Source: Luteibacter flocculans
GTDB taxonomy: Bacteria > Pseudomonadota > Gammaproteobacteria > Xanthomonadales > Rhodanobacteraceae
Direction: 5' to 3'
Assembly: GCF_023612255.1 (NCBI RefSeq)
Contig: NZ_CP063231.1
Coordinates: 124,001-188,000 of the forward strand
DNA: 64,000 nucleotides
Shown: positions 46,321-55,289 of the stretch, piece after piece
How positions within the stretch are numbered: position 1 is the first letter of the stretch
How the letters are laid out: each line of letters starts with the position of its first letter
Notes under the pieces: generated by a model
Database searches by the model: none
The model's input: only the letters and a program-made list of their open reading frames with translations
What the model was told of the DNA's origin: nothing
Made by a program: the position numbers and the translations under genes

Positions 46321-47240
46321 ACTGGCGCGCGCTCATCGTTTGGCTGGTCCTCGCCGGGCCCGGTATTGCCAGCGCGCAGTCGATGTCCGGTATGGATCAT
46401 GCGGCCATGGGTCACGGCGACGTACCGGCTTCGACCCCGGCGCAAGACGAACACGCTCAACCGGCGCATGCCGATGCCCACGACGACGCCCCGATGTCGA
46501 TGGGCGCCATGCAGGGCGGTGCAGCGCCAGCAAACGCGCGCAGTCCAGACTGGTCCGATGGCGTCGTACCGTCCAGCATGGAAGGTATGACGATGATGGA
46601 CATGGACGACCGCTCGTCCGTTGCCAATCTGCTGCTCGATAACCTGGAGAGCTTCGCTGGCAAAGGCAGCCACGGTCAGTCGTGGGAGGCCGATGGCTGG
46701 TACGGCAACGATACCGACAAACTTTGGCTGCGCAGCGAAGGCGAGCGCACGGGCAATCGTCCGCAGGACGGCGATGTCGAGGCCTTCTGGAACCATGCCG
46801 TGGCGGCGTTCTGGGACACGCAGCTCGGTGTGCGCCGTGACTTCGGCGAAGGCCCGGCACGGACCTGGGCTGCCGCTGGCATTCAGGGGCTGGCACCCTA
46901 CTGGTTCGAAGTCGAGGCGACGCTGTACGCCGGTGCGGGCGGCCGCACGGCCGCACGAGCGCGAGTGGAGTACGAACTGCGATTGACGCAGCGTCTGATC
47001 CTGCAGCCGGAGCTTGAGATTAATGCGTACGGCAAGGCCGATCCGTTGCGCGATATCGGTGCGGGGCTATCCAGCGTGGATGGCGGTTTGCGTCTGCGTT
47101 ATGAAATCCGTCGATCGTTCGCCCCCTATGTCGGCGTGACTTGGGAACACCTGACAGGCGGCACGGCGGATCTCGCGAAGGACGCGGGCCGACGCATCAC
47201 GGATCGCCGCTGGGTGGCCGGCATTCGCCTCTGGTTCTGA
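46317..47240 (+). CDS. copB: copper resistance protein CopB, outer membrane
   Basis: A 307-residue protein. Signal peptide (LIVWLVLAGPGIASAQ), then a Met/His-rich linker (MSGMDHAAMGHGDV, HAQPAHADAHDDAPM, GMTMMDMDD) that can bind copper, and a C-terminal beta-barrel domain (WDTQLGVRRDFGEGPARTW, LQPELEINAYGKADPLRD, TGGTADLAKDAG). This is the CopB/PcoB plan. The GTG start overlaps the copA stop. Together with CopA it forms the core of periplasmic copper tolerance; CopC and CopD are absent here. Confidence 0.94.
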   Translation: MNWRALIVWLVLAGPGIASAQSMSGMDHAAMGHGDVPASTPAQDEHAQPAHADAHDDAPMSMGAMQGGAAPANARSPDWSDGVVPSSMEGMTMMDMDDRSSVANLLLDNLESFAGKGSHGQSWEADGWYGNDTDKLWLRSEGERTGNRPQDGDVEAFWNHAVAAFWDTQLGVRRDFGEGPARTWAAAGIQGLAPYWFEVEATLYAGAGGRTAARARVEYELRLTQRLILQPELEINAYGKADPLRDIGAGLSSVDGGLRLRYEIRRSFAPYVGVTWEHLTGGTADLAKDAGRRITDRRWVAGIRLWF

Positions 47241-47336
47241 ACACGCAGCATCTGGCCCAAGACGTGATGCGGCGGACAGGCGACAACGGAACACGAGCGT
47301 GCAATAGACAAGCGCGGCGCTAGCGCTGCGTCGCTA

Positions 47337-48887
47337 CTATCTCGCCGCGATCGGTCGATCCGGACGCAGGGTAGTGGCAGCGATGACGGCCGAGAGCGCG
47401 GCTAACGCGGCAGAAACCAGCATCACGACACGAAACCCCGCCACGAACGATACGCCGATCGCCTCGTGCGCTTGTGGATCGCCGATCTGGATACCTGCCA
47501 GTTTCGCTCTCTGTGCGCCGATCTCGCGAACGACGTCGCCGGGTAACGTGAGTGCCGCCAGCCGCGCATCGAGTGTGTCATTGAAGACCACGGTGAGGAC
47601 GACGCCGAAGACAGCGATGGCGAGCAGGCCCGCGGTGCGCGAGACCGCATTGTTCACGCCGGACGCCGTGCCAGCATGTTGTGGCGGCAAAGCATTCATC
47701 ACCGTCGTCGTGAGCGGCGCGACCACGATGCTCATGCCGAGCCCCAGAACGCAACTCGCGGGGAAGAACGTCGTCCAGTAGTTGCCATCGACGCCCGGCA
47801 GCGCATACAGCGCGAAGCCTGCGCCCGCGACCACCGGTCCGATCATCAGCGGCAGCCGCGCGCCGACGCGATCCACAAGCCGCCCCGTCCAGCGCGACAG
47901 CGCAAACATGATGAGGATCGTCGGAAGCAGTGAGGCGCCTGCCGCTGTGGCGCCATAGCCGTGCACCTGAATGAGATTGAGCGGAATGAAAAAGAGGCTG
48001 CCGCCGAGCGCGGCGTAGAGCAGAAGCGTCAGCGCATTGGCCGACGCGAATTCGCGATGGCGAAACAACGACAGCGGCAGCATCGGCGAGATCGATCGCC
48101 GTTCGACGACAACGAACGCGACCAACGCCACGACGCCGCCGACGGCTGCCACCAGCACCGAAGGCGCCAGCCACCCACGCGTCGGTGCTTCGATCAAGGC
48201 AAACACGACCCCGGCCAGACCGAGCGTCGCCAGCACCGCGCCCGCGATATCGAGCTGGCCTGTCTGCGCGCCGCGGCTCTCCGGCATGCGCCACAGGCAG
48301 ATCGCTACCAATGCGACGCCCAACGGCACGTTGATCAGGAACGCCCAATGCCACGACACGTGCTCCACCAGATAACCACCGATCACGGGGCCGGCCGCAG
48401 CCGTGATGCCACTGAAAGCGGACCACGTACCGATGGCCGCTCCGCGGCGCGTCTTCGGGTACGCACTGCTGATAAGAGCGAGACTCCCCGGCACGAGTAG
48501 CGCGGCACCCAATCCTTGCCATGCACGAGCACCGATGAGCGTGCCTGCGGAGGTTGAGACGGCACAAGCAAGCGAGGCCAGCGTGAAGACGGCCGCACCG
48601 ATCACGAACACGCGACGCCGGCCGTAGCGATCGCCCAGCACACCACCAACGAGCAGCAGCGCAGAGAGCAGCAGCGCATAAGCTTCCATCACCCACTGCG
48701 CGTCCGCGGTGGTCGCGTCGAGTGCGCGCTGAATCGCTGGCAGCGCCACATTCACGATGGTGCCATCGACGAAGGCCATGCCCGATCCCACGATCGCTGC
48801 GACCAGCGTCCACCGCCTCGACGACTCGCTGCAGGCAACGGCGTCGTCCTCAGCGTTCTCGCCGTGCAGGATAGGGGAGCCGGTCAT
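47337..48887 (-). CDS. DHA2-family drug exporter
   Basis: A 516-residue major-facilitator protein with 14 predicted helices. Helix 1 region SGMAFVDGTIVNVALPAIQ, ADAQWVMEAYALLLSALLLVGG and the A-motif GDRYGRRRVF followed by motif C GITAAAGPVIGGYLVE mark the DHA2 group close to QacA/Stp. Proton-driven export of drugs or dyes is expected; the substrate is not predictable. No adaptor gene is next to it. It is divergent from the GH29 gene, with a 107-base shared intergenic region. Confidence 0.88.
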   Translation of the reverse strand: MTGSPILHGENAEDDAVACSESSRRWTLVAAIVGSGMAFVDGTIVNVALPAIQRALDATTADAQWVMEAYALLLSALLLVGGVLGDRYGRRRVFVIGAAVFTLASLACAVSTSAGTLIGARAWQGLGAALLVPGSLALISSAYPKTRRGAAIGTWSAFSGITAAAGPVIGGYLVEHVSWHWAFLINVPLGVALVAICLWRMPESRGAQTGQLDIAGAVLATLGLAGVVFALIEAPTRGWLAPSVLVAAVGGVVALVAFVVVERRSISPMLPLSLFRHREFASANALTLLLYAALGGSLFFIPLNLIQVHGYGATAAGASLLPTILIMFALSRWTGRLVDRVGARLPLMIGPVVAGAGFALYALPGVDGNYWTTFFPASCVLGLGMSIVVAPLTTTVMNALPPQHAGTASGVNNAVSRTAGLLAIAVFGVVLTVVFNDTLDARLAALTLPGDVVREIGAQRAKLAGIQIGDPQAHEAIGVSFVAGFRVVMLVSAALAALSAVIAATTLRPDRPIAAR

Positions 48888-48994
48888 AGGCGGAGGCTAC
48901 TCGCTCGGGCGCACCGCTGTCTTGTACATCCGAGGCGTGACGATATCGCGTTGACAGGCCAGGACCATCCGGCGACATTCGAGGATCACACGAC

Positions 48995-50476
48995 GTGGGG
49001 AGCGGGGCATTGAATCGACGTGAATTCACGAAGGCCTTGGCGGCCGCGGGTGCTCTCGGCAGCAGCTTGTGGCCGGGGGCGCGAGCCTTTGCAGCATCAT
49101 CGGCCGCACCAGCTACGCCGAAGTCGCACGTCGTCGTCGATCCCGAACGGCTGTTGGCGTTGCAACAGGCTTTTCTCGACCTGCGCTTCGGCATGTTCAT
49201 CCACTTGAACATGGCGACCTTCGAGGAGCGCGAATGGGGCGACCCCACGTTGTCGCCGACGCTGTTCGATCCGAAACGCCTCGATACCGATCAATGGGCG
49301 CGCGCGGCCAAGTCCGCCAACATGGGTTATGCCTGCCTCACCACCAAGCACCACGATGGGTTCTGCCTCTGGCCGACGAAGACGGGCAGCGCCAACGTCA
49401 TGCAGTCGTCGTTTCCACACGACGTGGTGCGCCGCTATGTGGATTCCTTCCGCAAGGCCGGTCTCAAGGTGTGTCTGTACTTTTCCATTCTCGATCTGCG
49501 CCAGGACATTCGTGCGCGCACCGTCACGCCGGAGAAGATCGCCCTCATCAAGGCGCAGCTCACCGAATTGCTGACCCAGTACGGACCGCTGACGGCGCTG
49601 ATCCTCGATGGCTGGAATGCCTCGTGGTCGCGCATTTCGTATGCGGAGCTTGCGTATCGCGAGATCTACGATCTGGTGAAGTCGTTGCAGCCCGACTGCC
49701 TGCTCACCGATCACAACGCGGGCAGCTACCCAGGCACGGCGCTGTACTACACGGACATCAAGCAGTACGAGCAACACGCCGGCCAGAAGATCCCTCCGAA
49801 CAGCCCCGTGCCATCGCAATCGGGAACCACCTTGCAGAGCGACTGGTTCTGGAAGAAGGCGTATCCCACGGCGGAACTGGCATCGGCGAAGACGATCGTC
49901 GAAGAGTGGCTGAAGCCGTTCAACGATAACCACTGCAATCTCATCCTCAACGTCGCGCCCAACCGCGATGGACGCTTCGACGACAACGCCGTGGCCCGGC
50001 TGGCCGAGATCGGCCAGCTCTGGAAGAACCCCGGTCCCGCACCGAAGATCGGCCGCTCGGTCACCATCACCACACCGGACCTTGCGGCTGGCCGGCCTGC
50101 CTGGGCCAGCGCAAGCGACGAAGCGGTCGGTCCCGACCAGGCCTTCGACGATAACTTCCGCACCTACTGGCTTGCCGATCGCGGCAAGGAAGACGCATGG
50201 ATCGAGGTGCGCTTCGATGCACCCGTGTCGTTCAACACGGTGTCGATCGTGGAGCCGCTGCATGTCGAAGACTACGGCGACACGAGCCGCATCGCGTCGT
50301 ACGCGGTCGAGGTGGAGCGCGATGGCCGCTGGATCGCCCTCGCCTCCGGCACAACGCCTGCGCCCTATCAGTTCCATGAGCTGCCGCGCAGCGTTGCCCA
50401 ACGGGTCCGCCTGAGGCTGAGCGGCCGTCAGCCGGGCATCACGGAATTCGGGCTCTACGACGAACCTCGCGCCTGA
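48995..50476 (+). CDS. alpha-L-fucosidase (GH29) with F5/8-type C domain
   Basis: A 493-residue exported glycosidase. A Tat-like signal (NRREFTKALAAAGALGSSL) precedes a GH29 barrel: DLRFGMFIHLNMATFEE, YACLTTKHHDGFCLWPT, TALILDGWNASW (Asp likely the nucleophile), NLILNVAPNRDG. After residue 340 a discoidin/F5/8C-type beta domain follows (QAFDDNFRTYWLAD, AWIEVRFDAPVSFNTVSI, QRVRLRLSGRQPGITEFGLY). It releases fucose from glycans. The GTG at 48995 has GAGGA 9 bases upstream; a TTG at 49010 with GGGGAG is an alternative start. No fucose-use genes are adjacent. Confidence 0.92.
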   Translation: MGSGALNRREFTKALAAAGALGSSLWPGARAFAASSAAPATPKSHVVVDPERLLALQQAFLDLRFGMFIHLNMATFEEREWGDPTLSPTLFDPKRLDTDQWARAAKSANMGYACLTTKHHDGFCLWPTKTGSANVMQSSFPHDVVRRYVDSFRKAGLKVCLYFSILDLRQDIRARTVTPEKIALIKAQLTELLTQYGPLTALILDGWNASWSRISYAELAYREIYDLVKSLQPDCLLTDHNAGSYPGTALYYTDIKQYEQHAGQKIPPNSPVPSQSGTTLQSDWFWKKAYPTAELASAKTIVEEWLKPFNDNHCNLILNVAPNRDGRFDDNAVARLAEIGQLWKNPGPAPKIGRSVTITTPDLAAGRPAWASASDEAVGPDQAFDDNFRTYWLADRGKEDAWIEVRFDAPVSFNTVSIVEPLHVEDYGDTSRIASYAVEVERDGRWIALASGTTPAPYQFHELPRSVAQRVRLRLSGRQPGITEFGLYDEPRA

Positions 50477-50555
50477 AACACGCCCCCATCACGACTTGGG
50501 AACCCGGGACTTGCCACCATTTTTAGGTATCGGGGCAACGCCCGGGAGGTGAACC

Positions 50556-50822
50556 ATGGCGACCGGATGGGCGGGCGACACCGCCGTACAGGATCAGATC
50601 GACGCCACCATCGAGGACGCGGTCAAGCGCGCGCGCAGCCAGCTCGCCAAAGGGCCGAGCCTGGAGCGCTGTGAGGAATGCGACAAGCCAATACCGGAAG
50701 CACGGCGCAAGGCCGTGCCCGGGGTCAGGCTTTGCGTGGCCTGCCAGGAAGCGGCGGACCGCGATGCCGCCGCTTTCAGTGGCTACAACCGCCGCGGCAG
50801 CAAGGACAGTCAGCTCCGCTGA
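50556..50822 (+). CDS. DksA/TraR-type zinc-finger protein, YbiI-like
   Basis: An 88-residue protein. An N-terminal helical region (DTAVQDQIDATIEDAVKRAR) leads to a four-Cys zinc finger, CEEC and CVAC around PIPEARRKAVPGVR. It lacks the long coiled coil with acidic tip of DksA, so it resembles YbiI and TraR, which can bind RNA polymerase's secondary channel. GGGAGG precedes the ATG. Alone in its unit. Confidence 0.88.
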   Translation: MATGWAGDTAVQDQIDATIEDAVKRARSQLAKGPSLERCEECDKPIPEARRKAVPGVRLCVACQEAADRDAAAFSGYNRRGSKDSQLR

Positions 50823-50895
50823 TGTGTCGCGGGGGTGCGTCGGGTCGTCCGCGAGCGCGATGTCGATAGCGTGCCGCATAGCCGCCAGGGCGGCC

Positions 50896-51798
50896 TCAGC
50901 CGTCGAAGCCGTTCTCCCCGATGGCCTCGACCAGATAGGACACGAACGACGCGATCCGGGCCGAGATGGCTGTATTGCGGTAGTACACCGCATTGATCGG
51001 TTGGCGGAACGCTACCGTCTGCTCCGGTAGCACCTGGACAAGCCGCTCCGCCTCACGATCGACGCGCGTCATGAAGTCGGACAGGCAGACGATGCCATTC
51101 CCCTCCAGCGCGAGCTGGCGCAGGGTCTCGCCGCTGGACGACCCGATCGTCGGCTTGATGTGGACCGGTTGGCCCTGCCCATCCAGCAGAGGCCATTCGT
51201 TGAGCGAGTCGGGTTCGGTGAAGCCCAACAGGCTGTGCTTGGCGAGGTCCGCCACATGCTTCGGCGTGCCATGGCGACGCAGGTAATCTGGACTGGCGAG
51301 GCAACGGATCTGGCTCGTCGCGATCGGACGCGCGTGCAGGGTGGAGTCCTTTAACCGCCCGATCCTCAGGGCCACATCGGTACGGCGCTCCAGCAGGTCG
51401 ATGTAACCCTCGCTGCTTTGCAACTCCAGCGCCACATCGGGGTATCGCTCCCGATATCCGGCAATCAACGGCACCACCACGTGCAGCATGAACGGCGATG
51501 CGGCATCGACACGAAGCCGCCCGGCAGGCCGGGCGCGGCGCGAGGCCATCTGCTCCTCGGCACTTTCCACCGCGGCCATGATGTCACGGGCGCGCTCGAG
51601 GAACACCTCGCCCTCGTCGGTGAGTTCGAGGCGCCGCGTGGTTCGCCGCAGCAGCGTGGTGTTGAGCTTCTGTTCCAGCCTGCCCAATGTGCGGCTCGCC
51701 GCCGATACGGTCTGGTCGAGTTGCTGGGCCGCGCTGGTGATCGACCCCGTATCGACCACGGCAATGAAGTTCTGAATTTCGTCGAGCGTGATGTTCAT
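50896..51798 (-). CDS. LysR-family transcriptional regulator
   Basis: A 300-residue regulator. The start at 51798 (MNITLDEIQNFIAVVDTGS) is at the family's usual N-terminus. Winged helix: ITSAAQQLDQTVSAASRTLG, LEQKLNTTLLRRTTRRLELTDEG. The effector domain (VDAASPFMLHVVVPLIAGYRERYPDV, LALEGNGIVCLSDFM) is close to the DsdC/AaeR-like subgroup. No divergent target gene is obvious: the next gene on the other strand starts 208 bases away and is a small unknown. Confidence 0.88.
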   Translation of the reverse strand: MNITLDEIQNFIAVVDTGSITSAAQQLDQTVSAASRTLGRLEQKLNTTLLRRTTRRLELTDEGEVFLERARDIMAAVESAEEQMASRRARPAGRLRVDAASPFMLHVVVPLIAGYRERYPDVALELQSSEGYIDLLERRTDVALRIGRLKDSTLHARPIATSQIRCLASPDYLRRHGTPKHVADLAKHSLLGFTEPDSLNEWPLLDGQGQPVHIKPTIGSSSGETLRQLALEGNGIVCLSDFMTRVDREAERLVQVLPEQTVAFRQPINAVYYRNTAISARIASFVSYLVEAIGENGFDG

Positions 51799-52006
51799 CG
51801 TTGCGCACAGGCCAAGTATGTGTCGCTTATATCCCGCTTCGAGCGCAAGGATAAAGGCGAGACCACCCCATCCCAGAGCATTACGCAATTTTTACATGCG
51901 CTCGGTCCGTCCGTGAGAGGCTGGTCTTAGAGAACGATGCGGGCCAGTCGAGTGCCAGCATCCACGGGGAATTCGCCCTGGCCTCTGGTCAGATGGAGAA
52001 TTCCCT

Positions 52007-52291
52007 ATGAATACCCTGCCCCATGCACGCAGGTTCCGCGTGCCTTGCACCGACCGTACCGGTCTTGCCTTGATTGCCGAGGTCACCGCCACGCGCGAGC
52101 ACACCAGTTGGTTCTGGCATGCCGTTTTCCCAGGCACCGGGGTGCCTCCGGCGGAGATCCTCGGCGCATCGCGTTCGTTCGACGAGATTGCCACCGACAT
52201 CTGCAAACGCGTAAGCACGCTGCAGGCGGTGGGCGCGGTGATCGAAGAGAGCGGGGAAGCGGACCTCGATGGCCTGAGCGCGAACGGCTGA
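52007..52291 (+). CDS. small soluble protein of unknown function
   Basis: A 94-residue protein (MNTLPHARRFRVPCTDRT, then EHTSWFWHAVFPGTGVPP). GGAGA lies 8 bases before the ATG. It has no signal peptide or membrane helix and one Cys. The first half looks like a short beta sheet and the second half like a helix (ATDICKRVSTLQAVGAVIEE). No family recognised. It lies between a LysR regulator and a ThuA-like protein. Confidence 0.6.
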   Translation: MNTLPHARRFRVPCTDRTGLALIAEVTATREHTSWFWHAVFPGTGVPPAEILGASRSFDEIATDICKRVSTLQAVGAVIEESGEADLDGLSANG

Positions 52292-52326
52292 AGCAAGCGG
52301 AATCGCCGCAACCATCCGAGCGCTAG

Positions 52327-53199
52327 TCAGCCCCGCCGGCCCGCCAACCAGAACGCGAGATTCCTGACGTAGCGGTGGGTCGAACGCAGCGCTTCCGGAT
52401 GGCGACGCATGCCGTCGCCCGGCGCCTCGGAGACGAAGGAGGGGCACCCGGCCGCCGTGTCCCAGTTGTAATCGACGAAATGATGAAAGGTCGATTCCGC
52501 GATGGCAGGGCCGCCTGCGTCGGAAGGCTCGAACGCGACGACAAGATTGAAATCCCGCCCGCTGATCTTGCTACGCCCTTTCAGAATCACGCGGCTACTC
52601 GCATCCCCGGCCGGTGCATCGACCGCGCCCTCGTGCGGATGGGATGGCAGGAACGCAATGACGCCGGACGGCGACTCGGGATCGCGCAGCACCGGATGCA
52701 CGTCGCCGACCGCGTCCACCTGCTGGAAGTCGCCGTTGGCACCGGAGTGATAGTTCGGCCAGGAAATATCGGCGGTCGCCATGTCGTCACGACACTGCCG
52801 ACTCGCATCGGGATCCAGGTTGTGCGTGTGGAAGTGATGGGCCGCGCCGATACCGGCCAGCCCGCAGATGGAACTGCCAAGGTCCATATGGTCGCGCGTC
52901 ACCATCAGCCCGCCGCCACGACGGCGGAACTCGCTCAACCCGGCGCAGTCGTCGGCGGTCAGACCGTTGCCGGTGTCGACTGCGAACAGCCATACCTGTC
53001 GAACATCGCTGTCGGGAAGCGTAGAGAGCACCGGGTCGGGCGCGCCGAGTGCTGCGCGGTTTCGCGCTGTGACCCGGAAGGCCGCTGCGCCGTCCTCATC
53101 GACAAGGCTCTCCAGGAACGCTTTCAGAAGGCTGAAACGACCGATGTGCCAGTCGTCGCTGTCGCCTTCGATGGTGGTTTGCAGGAGGATGTGTTGCAT
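52327..53199 (-). CDS. ThuA-like/class I amidotransferase-fold protein
   Basis: A 290-residue protein. The N-terminal half gives a Rossmann-like pattern: MQHILLQTTI, VRQVWLFAVDTGNGLTADD, LSEFRRRGGGLMVTRDHMDLGSS, matching ThuA-type glutamine-amidotransferase folds, where a loop after GGGL replaces the usual Cys nucleophile. The C-terminal half has several His and Asp (AHHFHTHNLDPD, HHFVDYNWD). No signal peptide. The start at 53199 has AAGG 8 bases upstream; an ATG two codons earlier is also possible. A role in sugar metabolism is suggested only by the family. Confidence 0.6.
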   Translation of the reverse strand: MQHILLQTTIEGDSDDWHIGRFSLLKAFLESLVDEDGAAAFRVTARNRAALGAPDPVLSTLPDSDVRQVWLFAVDTGNGLTADDCAGLSEFRRRGGGLMVTRDHMDLGSSICGLAGIGAAHHFHTHNLDPDASRQCRDDMATADISWPNYHSGANGDFQQVDAVGDVHPVLRDPESPSGVIAFLPSHPHEGAVDAPAGDASSRVILKGRSKISGRDFNLVVAFEPSDAGGPAIAESTFHHFVDYNWDTAAGCPSFVSEAPGDGMRRHPEALRSTHRYVRNLAFWLAGRRG

Positions 53200-53318
53200 G
53201 GGCATGGCCTTGAGGGACGTGATCCAGTCCAATCTAAGCAGGCCATCGTTTCGCTGGCTTGTACATAGGACGCGGCGTCGATCGCCTCTTGCGACCCAGC
53301 GACGCGCCCATCTTTCTG

Positions 53319-53708
53319 TCAGCCACCCATCGGCGAACAGATCTCGACGACGATGCCGTTCAGGTCACGCACGTGACCGACGCGCTGGCCCCAGGGCTTT
53401 TCCTCCATGGGACGGATGACCGATGCGCCATGTTTCACAGCATGCGCGTATGCCGCGTCGGGCGCGTCGGTGACAAACGCGATTTCCATCGGTGGGGCGA
53501 GCTTGGTCGGCGTCGCGTTATCGATCGTCAGCCCATTGGCTGTCGCCATGGACTCGTGCGCGAAGGCCAGTGCGGTCATGCCGGTTTCGAGTTCGGCGTA
53601 CATGCCGGACTCGTGCAGAAAACGGCAATGCAGGCCAAACGCCGCTTCGTAGAAGGCGACGGCTGCCGGAACGTCAGGAACGTAAAGAATGGTGTAGCCG
53701 AAGCGCAT
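53319..53708 (-). CDS. VOC-superfamily (glyoxalase/bleomycin-resistance-like) protein
   Basis: A 129-residue protein with one VOC repeat pair: TILYVPDVPAAVAFYEAAFGL, ALAFAHESM, PPMEIAFVTDAPDAAY and GHVRDLNGIVVEICSP. The metal ligands expected in the family (His/Glu on the first, third and last strands) are partly present (E127-like VVEI). The start at 53708 (MRFGYTILYV) is the domain start. The substrate cannot be inferred. Confidence 0.85.
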   Translation of the reverse strand: MRFGYTILYVPDVPAAVAFYEAAFGLHCRFLHESGMYAELETGMTALAFAHESMATANGLTIDNATPTKLAPPMEIAFVTDAPDAAYAHAVKHGASVIRPMEEKPWGQRVGHVRDLNGIVVEICSPMGG

Positions 53709-53768
53709 GGCGGGCTCCCCGTGAAGGTCAGCCCGCATGGTAAGCGCCGCTCGACGGCGACGCTTGAA

Positions 53769-54560
53769 TCAATCGGCCAACGATCCGAGCGGCATCGTCA
53801 CGAGGGTGACGGGTAGTCGCTGCCCCGGGGTGAAGCCACCGAAGCGTTGGCATTCGCGCGTCAGGTGGGCCTGGTCGCTGTAGCCGCAGGCGGCGGCAAC
53901 GTCGGCCAGCATGGGGGCGGGTTTCGCGCTCATGAGTCGCATGGCCTTATGGAAACGCAGTATGCCGGCGAATGTCTTCGGCGGCAGGCCGATCGCTTGT
54001 CGCACGTGACGGCGCAAGGTGCGCTCAGGCGTGCCCGTTATCGATGCCAGTTCGCTGATCGCGACCGTGCCTGCACTGTGATGCAGTCGTTCGATAGCGA
54101 TGCGCGCTGCGTCCGGCAAGGCGGCCGCCATCGCGGCACGTCGCAGCGCAAGGGCACGAAATGCGTCGCGTATCTGCGGCAAGCCGCGCGCCTGCATGAG
54201 ATCACCCAAGTCATCGCCGAGCGCAGTGAGCACGTCATCGCCGCGCAGCGCGGCATCGGCCACACGCGAGGGTACGACGCCCAGGCAGGCACCGAATCCA
54301 GGCGAGTAGCGCGCGCCGATAAACCATTGATCCTTTTCCACGGGAAGGCGGCTCGGTCGACTCGATGCACCAATAATCGCGACCGAGACCACTCGCTCCT
54401 CGCCAGCCACCGTAACGTCGCAGCGCGCAACGAGGTCCAGGCGCCCGTCTGGCAACACCACGTAGGTTCCGGGCGAAAGGATCGATGTCTCCCACAACGC
54501 TTCGATGACCGCGTCTGGAGCATCGTCGCAGGCAGGTTGTTCAATGTAGCGATAGCGCAT
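53769..54560 (-). CDS. AraC-family regulator, DUF6597-type N-terminus
   Basis: A 263-residue regulator. The N-terminal domain (ILSPGTYVVLPDGRLDLVARC, EKDQWFIGARYSPGFG) is of the beta type seen in AraC proteins with DUF6597, often linked to stress and antibiotic or cell-surface regulation. The C-terminal domain has SELASITGTPERTLRRHVRQ, LPPKTFAGILRFHKA and VAAACGYSDQAHLTRECQRFGGFTP. It may control the VOC gene or a divergent gene; none is obvious across the 134-base gap. Confidence 0.87.
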   Translation of the reverse strand: MRYRYIEQPACDDAPDAVIEALWETSILSPGTYVVLPDGRLDLVARCDVTVAGEERVVSVAIIGASSRPSRLPVEKDQWFIGARYSPGFGACLGVVPSRVADAALRGDDVLTALGDDLGDLMQARGLPQIRDAFRALALRRAAMAAALPDAARIAIERLHHSAGTVAISELASITGTPERTLRRHVRQAIGLPPKTFAGILRFHKAMRLMSAKPAPMLADVAAACGYSDQAHLTRECQRFGGFTPGQRLPVTLVTMPLGSLAD

Positions 54561-54694
54561 GCGCGACCTGGGTGGCTGAATGCACGAAGCTTAGCTTTGG
54601 ACGATTCATCTGTCCCGCAACAATCGTCGCCGATGGTTCCTTTGCTAACTGCCCAGGCCGCGCATGGCATGGTTCAAACCATCGCGTGGAAGAC

Positions 54695-55042
54695 TCAATG
54701 CTTCTGACGATGAATATCCGAGCTGTTCCGGTTGAGCGACTTGTTGAGATTGTGCTGCTCGCGCTTGGTCAGGTGACCATTGTGCGCTGCCTCGTCACGA
54801 CTCTCGCGCTGCGCGATATTGGCATCGCGGGTTTCGTCGCGCGCTGCCTGCCGGGCATTCATCGTGCCATTGGCTTCGCCGTTCGCGACCCGATCCTGCT
54901 GGTTATCCAATCGCTGATTGACCTCGTTCACTCGCGGGTGCCCCGGCACCGGCGTGGCGTCCTGCGCGAAAGCCGGGCTCGCAGAGACAAGGGCAGTGCC
55001 AAGAATCATGCCAAATACGGCGAATGCAGATCGGGTCGTCAT
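54695..55042 (-). CDS. small secreted coiled-coil protein, conserved unknown
   Basis: A 115-residue exported protein. Signal peptide (AFAVFGMILGTALVSASPAFAQ), then a highly charged helical chain with the repeating pattern VNEVNQRLDNQQDRVANG, ARDETRDANIAQRESRDEAA, LTKREQHNLNKSLNRNSSD. I recognise this as a small periplasmic family found in many proteobacteria without assigned function. Stands alone. Confidence 0.75.
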   Translation of the reverse strand: MTTRSAFAVFGMILGTALVSASPAFAQDATPVPGHPRVNEVNQRLDNQQDRVANGEANGTMNARQAARDETRDANIAQRESRDEAAHNGHLTKREQHNLNKSLNRNSSDIHRQKH

Positions 55043-55289
55043 CGGTCGGTGCCTCGTGTGGCGTGGATGGTAGGCGCGTAACGAGGTATATCCCTGCCGG
55101 TTGACGAGAGGACCAACTATCCAGCGGCGCGGTTAAGGTGCCGGTTATGACGCGCGGCAGCATCGTAGGCGCCCATGGTCGAGTGGGGTCGGCCCGAAAG
55201 CGGGGCAGCTTTTTGGACGATCGCGGCGTTGCAATCTATTGTCCGAAATCGAAGTGACGCGGATGCTCGACGTTAAGTACGACGGCCGG